A stretch of DNA of 56,841 nucleotides from Croceicoccus estronivorus (GTDB taxonomy: Bacteria > Pseudomonadota > Alphaproteobacteria > Sphingomonadales > Sphingomonadaceae): assembly GCF_001625325.1 (NCBI RefSeq), contig NZ_JRQQ01000012.1, positions 1 to 56,841 of the forward strand, read 5' to 3'. The notes beneath the pieces are model-generated. The model ran no database searches. It was not told the origin of the DNA and saw nothing but the letters and a program-made list of their open reading frames with translations. Of the stretch, positions 51,163 through 56,841 are shown in pieces. Made by a program: the position numbers and the translations under genes. Each line of letters opens with the position of its first letter. Positions within the stretch are counted from its first letter, which is position 1.

Positions 51163-52040
51163 CAGAATATCGGCAACGGGAGAGCCGCTACCGCCTCCTT
51201 TCCGCCAATGCTTTCAAGATATGCTTCTTCGCTCGAACCGACGAAACGGTCGGCCACAGCGGCCCAGTCGCCCGGATCCTTCGCCGCAGCGGCGTAGGCC
51301 TTGAACGCCTTCATGTCCCAGCCATAGGAAGGCGGCATCGAACTCGGATGCGCGCCATAGGGCATATGCACCACACCGCTCACGAAGCAGCGCTCGAATA
51401 TGTTGGCGTGCGCTTCGCCGGGATAATGGTCTTCCATGCGATCGACCAGTTCTTCACAAGATACGAAAGTCTTTGCCGCAGCCTTGGCGAACCAGTCGTC
51501 GTAATAGGTGTCCGGCCCGAACAGGTGGACATTGCCACGCCAATCGCTGCGATTGGCGTGGATCAGCGCCACGTCCAGTTTGAGCGCGGGCATGGCGATC
51601 AGCGTCTCGCCATCGTCATACGGTGACTGGACAGTTTTGAGCCCGCCCAGTTCGGCGAGGTCAGTACCCAGACCGACCCGGGTCGGCAGGAACGGAAGGC
51701 CGAGTGCCGCCGCCTTCAGGCCCCACTGGAACATACCTTCGTCCAGTTCGAGCACTTCGATCTCACCCGCCTGGCGCGCCTTGCGGAACCAGGGTTCGAG
51801 CGGGATCGCGTCAAGCGAAACGAACGCGAAGATCAGCTTCTTCACTTTGCCGGCAGCACACAGCATGCCGACATCCGCGCCGCCATATGCAACGACAGTC
51901 AAATCCTTGACGTCAGAACGCAGCAGCTCGCGTACCAGCCCCATGGGCTTGCGACGCGGCCCCCAGCCGCCAATACCGATGGTCATCCCATCCTTTATTT
52001 GTGCGACGGCATCCGCCGCACTCATCCGCTTATCCAACAT
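51162..52040 (-). CDS. ipdA: IpdA, CoA-transferase-like hydrolase alpha subunit
   Basis: A 292-residue alpha subunit of the same enzyme ('DGMTIGIGGWGPRRKPMGLVRELL', 'LTVVAYGGADVGMLCAAGKVKKLIFAFVSLD', 'EVLELDEGMFQWGLKAAALGLPFLPTRVGLGTD'). Glu101 in 'LDEGMFQ' is at the place expected for the catalytic glutamate that IpdA carries in the alpha subunit; this alignment is from memory. With IpdB it opens ring C. The ATG is preceded by AAGG, and a dyad lies in the 49-bp gap to hsaC. Confidence 0.92.
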   Translation of the reverse strand: MLDKRMSAADAVAQIKDGMTIGIGGWGPRRKPMGLVRELLRSDVKDLTVVAYGGADVGMLCAAGKVKKLIFAFVSLDAIPLEPWFRKARQAGEIEVLELDEGMFQWGLKAAALGLPFLPTRVGLGTDLAELGGLKTVQSPYDDGETLIAMPALKLDVALIHANRSDWRGNVHLFGPDTYYDDWFAKAAAKTFVSCEELVDRMEDHYPGEAHANIFERCFVSGVVHMPYGAHPSSMPPSYGWDMKAFKAYAAAAKDPGDWAAVADRFVGSSEEAYLESIGGKEAVAALPLPIF

Positions 52041-52057
52041 TGCTCAACCTTCTTCAG

Positions 52058-52085
52058 ACGACACGATCAATACTACTAGTGTCGT
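52058..52085. promoter_or_regulatory. Inverted repeat between hsaC and ipdA
   Basis: ACGACAC (52058-52064) and GTGTCGT (52079-52085) are perfect arms separated by 14 bases. The repeat lies just upstream of ipdA in the operon. It could be an operator for an internal promoter or an mRNA stem. Confidence 0.4.
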
Positions 52086-52089
52086 ATTT

Positions 52090-52998
52090 TCAGTCTTCCA
52101 TGGCCTTCTGCCACGCCCAGACATGCCCCCACTCGCTCGGTACCAGATGAGCGGTGGGTTCCCACGACTCTGGGTCGATCACCAGCGGATCGCAACCGAT
52201 CTCCAAATCGAACCCACTCGGCGTCTGCATGTAGAAGCCGAAGGTCTGGTCATTGACATGCCGCCCGATCGAAGCGCTTTCCGGAACCTTGGCCGCGCGC
52301 ATGCGATCATGGCACTTGCCCACATCCGAAATCGTCTTCATCTCAAGCATCAGGTGCACACATCCCGAAGGCGGAATGGGCATTTCCCCGATCGCAATCG
52401 AGTGATGGCGACCGTTTTCCGCATGCATGAAAGCGAAACCCATCCCCGGATCGTCTTCCGCCCCGGTCAACTGGAAGCGCGGAATGTCCGTATCATGGAA
52501 ACCGACCACGTCCCTGTAAAAGGCATGGGTCGCTTCGAAACTGGGAGCCGCGAAAACCGCATGCCCCATTCCCATATCGCCGGTGACAAAGCCGCTCACC
52601 CCGGCAGGGGAAACGAATGCGACATTGTCGCGCGTGTCGCCGTGGAAGAATTCCAGGCCATTGCCATCCGGATCACTGGTCCTGAAAAAAGCTGCAACGC
52701 CGCGCGCCTTCGCTTCTTCGGCAGTCCCGTCCTCAACCGGCCGACCAGCGGCGGAAATGGCCGCTTTCAACGCATCGAGAGCGGCAGCATCCTCGACTTC
52801 GTATCCTGCCGCAGCAAGACGCTCTTCATTTCCCGGACGCACCCAGAAACGGAACGGACGGTCATCGATACGATAGAAGGCGGTTCCCTCCGGAGCTCCC
52901 TCACCACGCATAACTCCGACCACATCGGCCAGATAGCTGTCCCATTCCGCCATCTTCTCGGTCGTAACGATTACATAGCCAAGCGCTTTTACAGTCAT
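52090..52998 (-). CDS. hsaC: Extradiol ring-cleavage dioxygenase HsaC (TesB)
   Basis: A 302-residue two-domain type I extradiol dioxygenase. The Fe(II) ligands are in place: His146 ('DMGMGHAVF'), His215 ('GCVHLMLEM') and Glu266 ('FDLEIGCD'); His199 and Tyr256 fit the second-sphere catalytic residues. It meta-cleaves the catechol A ring of 3,4-dihydroxy-9,10-seconandrostatrienedione (DHSA). BphC-type enzymes share the fold; the HIP genes around it support the steroid assignment. It starts 4 bp after the SDR stop. Confidence 0.92.
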   Translation of the reverse strand: MTVKALGYVIVTTEKMAEWDSYLADVVGVMRGEGAPEGTAFYRIDDRPFRFWVRPGNEERLAAAGYEVEDAAALDALKAAISAAGRPVEDGTAEEAKARGVAAFFRTSDPDGNGLEFFHGDTRDNVAFVSPAGVSGFVTGDMGMGHAVFAAPSFEATHAFYRDVVGFHDTDIPRFQLTGAEDDPGMGFAFMHAENGRHHSIAIGEMPIPPSGCVHLMLEMKTISDVGKCHDRMRAAKVPESASIGRHVNDQTFGFYMQTPSGFDLEIGCDPLVIDPESWEPTAHLVPSEWGHVWAWQKAMED

Positions 52999-53002
52999 GA
53001 GC

Positions 53003-53770
53003 CTAGCCTCCTTTTACCAGATCCAGGAAATAGGGGCGCTCACCCCCGCCATCGACATTCATGCGCGACCCGCTGACCCAGCTCGCCATGTCAGAGCACA
53101 ACCACAACACGGCACCAGCCAGATCCTCGCCCATTCCCATCCGCTGAAGCGGGATGGAACGCCCGACAGCGGCCTGCGCTTCGGCGTCGCCATAGGTCGC
53201 CTCGGCCGTTTCAGTCGTCATCAAGCCAAGAATGATCGCATTGACCCGGATATTGTCGGGGCCCCATTCCTGCGCCAAACTCTGCGTCAGGTTAAGCAAA
53301 CCGGCCTTCGCGGCGCCATAAGCGGCAGTGCCGGGCGATGGGCGAATGGCCGATACACTGGCGACATTGACAATGCTTCCCGTGCCGGCCGCCTTCATGG
53401 TGGGATAGGCCGCCTGCGCCATATACATGGCGGAATGCAGGTTCAGCTTGAGAATGGAATCAAAGAACCGCGGGCTTGCCGTCGCAGCATCCGCCGGCGG
53501 CGAACCACCCGCATTGTTAATCAGGAAGTCGAGCCTGCCATGCTGTTCAACCACAGCATCGACGAAAGCCTTGGCCTGATCGGGATCGCGAATGTCAGCA
53601 GCATGGAAGCTGACACCTTCAGGCAGGTCCTCAGGCTCGTTACGCCCGCAGACGGCCACCTTGCAGCCGGCCCCGGCCATGGTTGCGGCAACGATGCGGC
53701 CCAGCCCGCGCGTACCCCCTGTGACGATAGCCACGCATCCAGTCAGATCGACGGCAAACTTGCCCGACAA
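53003..53770 (-). CDS. SDR oxidoreductase at head of the operon
   Basis: A 255-residue SDR with 'TGGTRGLG' (17-24), 'NNAG' (85-88), catalytic Ser138 or Ser140, Tyr151 and Lys155 ('AYGAAKAG'). It has a general resemblance to mycobacterial Rv3549c in operon placement, not proven. The start is TTG at 53770; GGGAG lies 8 nt upstream and no in-frame ATG precedes the Rossmann motif. It is the first gene of the 19-kb minus-strand run and faces hsaA across a 182-bp divergent promoter region. Confidence 0.83.
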   Translation of the reverse strand: MSGKFAVDLTGCVAIVTGGTRGLGRIVAATMAGAGCKVAVCGRNEPEDLPEGVSFHAADIRDPDQAKAFVDAVVEQHGRLDFLINNAGGSPPADAATASPRFFDSILKLNLHSAMYMAQAAYPTMKAAGTGSIVNVASVSAIRPSPGTAAYGAAKAGLLNLTQSLAQEWGPDNIRVNAIILGLMTTETAEATYGDAEAQAAVGRSIPLQRMGMGEDLAGAVLWLCSDMASWVSGSRMNVDGGGERPYFLDLVKGG

Positions 53771-53952
53771 AAGCTACTCTCCCAACTTTGTACAATTAGA
53801 ACAGAATGACACTGAACAAGCAGATTCGAAATGCCCATATCCAAAGCCATGATGCTTTTCAATTGACGATTTGCGTATCGCATGGCAGGAAAAATTACGA
53901 ATGCTTCGATAACAAGCCATTCCGATTCGAATTTAAGGGAGAGAACGCTAAG
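53771..53952. promoter_or_regulatory. Divergent promoter region of the two catabolic operons
   Basis: This 182-bp AT-richer region must drive the 19-kb minus-strand operon and the plus-strand hsaADEG operon. Visible motifs are the palindrome TTGTACAA (53788-53795), the dyad TGCG-TAT-CGCA (53872-53882) and a repeated GATTCGAA (53823 and 53925). Any of these could bind a distant regulator. None matches a known consensus well. An in-frame ATG at 53806 lies in this region but is not preceded by a ribosome site and is not used. Confidence 0.5.
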
Positions 53953-55167
53953 ATGGCTAGCGCCGTGCCGTCAACCACCGCCCCCGAATCCATCCCGACG
54001 CACGAGGAAATGGTTGCGCGAGCCCGCGCAATGGTTCCCGTACTCAAGGAGCGCGCACGCAAATGCGTCGCCGACAGGGATGTTCCCACCGAAACTATCG
54101 CTGATTTTCAGAAGGCTGGCTTCTTCCGAATCCTCCAGCCGAAGCGATGGGGTGGCTTTGAAATGCACCCGAACGTCTTCTTCGATGTGCAGAAGACTCT
54201 CGCTGAAGGCTGCATGTCCACGGGCTGGATGTATGGCGTGGTCGGTTGCCACCCTTACGAACTCGCTCTGTTCCATAACGAAGCGCAGCAGGAAGTCTGG
54301 GGTGAGGATACCTCCACTCTCGTCTCGTCCAGCTATCAGCCTGTCGGCAAGGTCACTCATGTCGATGGCGGCTTCCGTCTGTCGGGACGCTGGGGTTTTT
54401 CGACCGGATCCATTCACTGTCAGTGGGTAATCCTGGGCGCAATGGTCCCCCCGAAGAACGAAGGCGATCCGCCCGATATGCGCGCCTTTCTCCTGCCGCG
54501 CAGCGACTACACCATCGACCGTGACGCTTGGCACGTATTCGGCCTTCAGGGCACCGGCAGCCACGATGTGATCGTGGAGGATGTGTTCGTTCCGGAATAT
54601 CGCACGCACCGCGCGGTGGACGGTTTCCTGTGCAACAATCCTGGCCAGAAAGAAAACGACGGCCCGCTTTATACACTCCCCTGGGCGCAGGTATTTACCC
54701 GCTCGGTCTCCACGGCGGCTTTCGGTGGCGCTCGGGCTGCTGTGAACGCGGCAATCGACATCATGCAGAGCCGCATATCGACCAATACCGGCAAGGCTTC
54801 CAAGGCGGATCCGTTCCTCCATGCAGCCATCGCCAAGGCCCATGCGCAGATGATCGAGATGGAAAATACGCTTCGGCTGACTTTCGACGATCTTATGGGT
54901 TATGCCGAGCGCGGCGAGCCCATTCCGATGGAGAAGCGCACTCTGTATGCCTACAACTCGGCTTCCGTGGTACGCCGCCTGGCCGAAATGGTTGACGGAA
55001 TGGTCCAGCTTCTCGGCGGACGGGCGATCTACATGTCGAGCGATATCATCCAGCCCTGGCTGGATCTCAACGCCGGCCGCGCCCACGTTGCAAACGATCC
55101 CAACAATCGTACTGCCGACCTTGTCGGGGGAATTCTGGGCAACGATCCTAGCTTCACCTTCCTCTAA
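53953..55167 (+). CDS. hsaA: Flavin-dependent monooxygenase HsaA
   Basis: A 404-residue acyl-CoA-dehydrogenase-fold flavin monooxygenase (group D). Typical stretches are 'KAGFFRILQPKRWGGFE', 'STGWMYGVVGCHPYELALF', 'SGRWGFSTGSIHCQWVILGA', 'DAWHVFGLQGTGSHDVIVEDVFVP' and 'GGRAIYMSSDIIQPWLDLNAGRAHVANDPN'. It hydroxylates 3-HSA to the catechol DHSA, using reduced flavin from HsaB. The hsaB gene is not in the window. The ATG at 53953 follows AAGGGAGAG; a 49-codon upstream extension is rejected. Confidence 0.92.
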   Translation: MASAVPSTTAPESIPTHEEMVARARAMVPVLKERARKCVADRDVPTETIADFQKAGFFRILQPKRWGGFEMHPNVFFDVQKTLAEGCMSTGWMYGVVGCHPYELALFHNEAQQEVWGEDTSTLVSSSYQPVGKVTHVDGGFRLSGRWGFSTGSIHCQWVILGAMVPPKNEGDPPDMRAFLLPRSDYTIDRDAWHVFGLQGTGSHDVIVEDVFVPEYRTHRAVDGFLCNNPGQKENDGPLYTLPWAQVFTRSVSTAAFGGARAAVNAAIDIMQSRISTNTGKASKADPFLHAAIAKAHAQMIEMENTLRLTFDDLMGYAERGEPIPMEKRTLYAYNSASVVRRLAEMVDGMVQLLGGRAIYMSSDIIQPWLDLNAGRAHVANDPNNRTADLVGGILGNDPSFTFL

Positions 55168-55178
55168 GGAACGCAAAA

Positions 55179-55994
55179 ATGGCCGACTTCAGAGAGGCAA
55201 TCTACAAGGTTGCCGGCGGATATGACATCCATCTGAAAGAGGCTGGCTCCGGCCCTGCCGTGGTATTCATCCACGGCAGTGGCCCGGGGGCATCCGGCGC
55301 CTCGAATTTCCGGCTCAATGTCGATGCATTCGTTGCAGCCGGTTTCCGCGTGATCCTGCCCGACCTCATAGGTTACGGCGGGTCGTCGAAGCCTGAAGGC
55401 ATCGATTACACGCTGCAGCTGTTCACAGACACGCTGTACGACGCGCTACAACAACATCGGATTGAAAAGGCTTCGCTGGTCGGCAACTCGCTGGGGGGTG
55501 CCATCGCCCTGCAGATGACGCTCGACCATCCGGAATTTTCCGAAAAACTGATCCTGATGGCTCCCGGCTGCGTGGCGGAACAGGAAAGCTACTTCACCCT
55601 GCCTGGAATCGCCAAGATGCGTTCAGGGTTCGGCGGCCCCGACTTCAATATCGACGAACAGCGCAGATTGATTGCAAACCTGATGCACCCGGATTCTGCC
55701 GGGCTGGTGTCGGAGCAGCTGGTTGCCGAACGCTTCGCCGTCGCCCGCACTCAGCCGAAAGACGTCATCGTCAGGATGAAAACGCCCAATCTGGGGCCAC
55801 GGTTGCACGAAATCACACAGCCGATTTTTGTGCTATGGGGATTGAACGATGAGTTCTGCCCTGAAAGCCACACCCGCCTGTTTCTGGATGCATGTCAGGA
55901 CGTGCGCACAATCACCTTTGGCCGGACCGGCCACTGGGTACAGGTCGAACGGGCGGATGAGTTCAACCACTATTCGATTGATTTTCTCCAATGA
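55179..55994 (+). CDS. hsaD: Meta-cleavage product hydrolase HsaD
   Basis: A 271-residue alpha/beta hydrolase of the C-C bond hydrolase type. The triad is Ser104 ('GNSLGG'), Asp224 ('GLNDEF') and His252 ('TGHWVQ'); 'HGSGPGASGASNF' (32-44) supplies the oxyanion hole. It splits the HsaC product (DSHA) into 2-hydroxyhexa-2,4-dienoate and the C/D-ring propionate HIP. It begins 11 bp after hsaA and overlaps hsaE by 4 nt (ATGA). Confidence 0.93.
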   Translation: MADFREAIYKVAGGYDIHLKEAGSGPAVVFIHGSGPGASGASNFRLNVDAFVAAGFRVILPDLIGYGGSSKPEGIDYTLQLFTDTLYDALQQHRIEKASLVGNSLGGAIALQMTLDHPEFSEKLILMAPGCVAEQESYFTLPGIAKMRSGFGGPDFNIDEQRRLIANLMHPDSAGLVSEQLVAERFAVARTQPKDVIVRMKTPNLGPRLHEITQPIFVLWGLNDEFCPESHTRLFLDACQDVRTITFGRTGHWVQVERADEFNHYSIDFLQ

Positions 55995-56794
55995 GCAAAG
56001 CTGAACAATACGGACGTGAACTTTACGATGCCCTGCGCGGCCGCCGCACTGTGGCCCCGTTGATCGAGCGTGATTCCACGCTGACGATCGACGACGCCTA
56101 CGGCATCAGCCTGGATTTCCTCTCCCGCCGGACGAAGGATGGCGAGAAGGTCATCGGCAAGAAAATCGGCGTGACTTCAAAAGCCGTGCAGGACATGCTC
56201 GGTGTGCATCAGCCCGATTTCGGCTTTCTGACCGACTGGATGTTCGTCGAAGGCGATATCGATGTCGATAGCAAGGCCTTGATCGCACCCCGTGCGGAAG
56301 CGGAAATTGCCTTTATTCTCAAGGACAGCCTCAATGGTCCGGGCGTGACCGCCGCCGATGTGGTTGCCGCCACGGAAAGCATCGCGCCCTGCTTTGAAAT
56401 TGTCGACAGCCGCATCACCGACTGGAAGATCAGCATTGTCGATACCGTGGCTGATAACGCCTCCTGCGGAGTATATGTGGTCGGTGATGCACGGCTCGAT
56501 CCACGCGATTTCGATCTGCCCGGCCTGCATGTATCCGTGACGAAGAATGGCGAGCCACTCTCCGAAGGCTACGGCAACGCAGTCCAGGGTGATCCGGCAC
56601 AGGCGGTTGCCTGGCTGGCCAATACGCTTGGTGCCTACGGAGTGACGCTCGATGCCGGTGATATCATTCTGTCAGGCTCGCTCGTTCCCCTCGCTCCGGC
56701 CGTGAAGGGCGATACTTTCGAAATGATCTTGAGCGATAAAAATCCGGGCGACGGCGGCCGCACTCTCGGCAATTGCGTCGCCCGTTTTGTGTAA
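55991..56794 (+). CDS. hsaE: 2-hydroxydienoate hydratase HsaE
   Basis: A 267-residue 2-keto-4-pentenoate hydratase. Metal ligands Glu103 and Glu105 ('PRAEAEIAFIL') and Glu136 ('CFEIVDS') keep the spacing of MhpD; 'GKKIGVTSKAVQDMLGVHQPDFGFL' is the substrate loop. It hydrates the dienoate released by HsaD to a 4-hydroxy-2-oxoacid. It is coupled to hsaD by overlap and followed 9 bp later by hsaG. Confidence 0.93.
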   Translation: MSKAEQYGRELYDALRGRRTVAPLIERDSTLTIDDAYGISLDFLSRRTKDGEKVIGKKIGVTSKAVQDMLGVHQPDFGFLTDWMFVEGDIDVDSKALIAPRAEAEIAFILKDSLNGPGVTAADVVAATESIAPCFEIVDSRITDWKISIVDTVADNASCGVYVVGDARLDPRDFDLPGLHVSVTKNGEPLSEGYGNAVQGDPAQAVAWLANTLGAYGVTLDAGDIILSGSLVPLAPAVKGDTFEMILSDKNPGDGGRTLGNCVARFV

Positions 56795-56803
56795 GGACAG
56801 GCA

Positions 56804-56841
56804 ATGGCACGGATAAAGGCTGCGATAATTGGTTCTGGTAA
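56804..56841 (+). CDS. hsaG: Acylating aldehyde dehydrogenase HsaG, 3' truncated by window
   Basis: Only 12 codons are present: 'MARIKAAIIGSG', the start of an NAD-binding Rossmann fold. This opening and the position after hsaE match the acylating acetaldehyde/propionaldehyde dehydrogenase (HsaG, TesF, BphJ type) that finishes the dienoate branch. AAGGACAGG stands before the ATG. Identity beyond this rests on the usual gene order. Confidence 0.75.
   Translation, partial: MARIKAAIIGSG

Noticed and set aside
51508-53076. A 522-codon plus-strand open frame
   Set aside because: It is antisense to ipdA, hsaC and the end of the SDR, all with intact catalytic residues; no protein family visible.
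53796-53808. TAGAAC half-site reminiscent of the KstR operator
   Set aside because: The second half (GTTnnA) is not present at the required spacing, so it does not meet the KstR consensus.
53971-55176. A 401-codon minus-strand frame opposite hsaA
   Set aside because: hsaA shows conserved monooxygenase sequence throughout; the antisense product has none.
1-56841. Mobile elements, prophage, tRNA/rRNA genes, CRISPR arrays
   Set aside because: No transposase, integrase, phage structural gene, tRNA cloverleaf or regularly spaced direct repeats were seen in the window.

Overview
The window reads as a chromosomal or megaplasmid segment of a steroid-degrading alphaproteobacterium, most likely a sphingomonad (Novosphingobium/Sphingobium-like). 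That placement is an inference from the gene families: TonB receptors, DUF1214 proteins, a Coq4-like protein, many flavin monooxygenases and a proteobacterial-type ketosteroid isomerase. The DNA is GC-rich and densely coding. I saw no rRNA, tRNA, insertion sequence, prophage or CRISPR array.

Left part (1-33.5 kb): the 3' end of a giant beta-repeat surface protein is followed by an accessory region of small, separately regulated blocks. Seven regulators occur here (two AraC, three TetR, one LysR, one LuxR). They sit among two Baeyer-Villiger monooxygenases (12.5 and 20 kb), an HSL-type esterase, a quinone oxidoreductase, a luciferase-like flavin oxidoreductase, an SDR, a membrane di-iron hydroxylase, a large Old-Yellow-Enzyme/2,4-dienoyl-CoA-reductase-type protein, a Gfo/Idh/MocA protein, a Coq4-like protein, two paralogous DUF1214 proteins, two TonB receptors and two MFS transporters. 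One TonB receptor carries an in-frame amber codon. The block looks like uptake plus peripheral (side-chain or ring-modifying) metabolism of a hydrophobic polycyclic substrate. Several inverted repeats sit next to regulator genes and are good operator candidates.

Right part (34.9-56.8 kb): a dense catabolic cluster for the lower steroid pathway. On the minus strand about 18.9 kb (53770 down to 34907) forms one tightly packed run with many 1-8 nt overlaps: SDR, hsaC, ipdA, ipdB, a DUF35 protein plus SCP-x thiolase-like protein, an enoyl-CoA hydratase, ipdC, echA20, an acyl-CoA dehydrogenase pair, fadA6, an SDR, a second acyl-CoA dehydrogenase pair (FadE30-like), an IpdF-like SDR, a MaoC hydratase, a ketosteroid isomerase, a FadA5-like thiolase and fadD3. 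Divergent from it on the plus strand are hsaA-hsaD-hsaE and the first codons of hsaG.

Together HsaA and HsaC hydroxylate and open ring A of the 9,10-seco intermediate, and HsaD cleaves it into a dienoate and a C/D-ring propionate (HIP). HsaE and HsaG process the dienoate. FadD3 activates HIP with CoA. The FadE, IpdF, IpdC, EchA20, IpdAB and FadA6 proteins then open rings D and C and thiolyse the product. The Delta5-3-ketosteroid isomerase and the DUF35/SCP-x pair inside this operon belong to upper-ring and side-chain (or unassigned) steps. HsaB (the flavin reductase), KshAB and KstD are not in the window. No regulator gene lies within the lower-pathway cluster.
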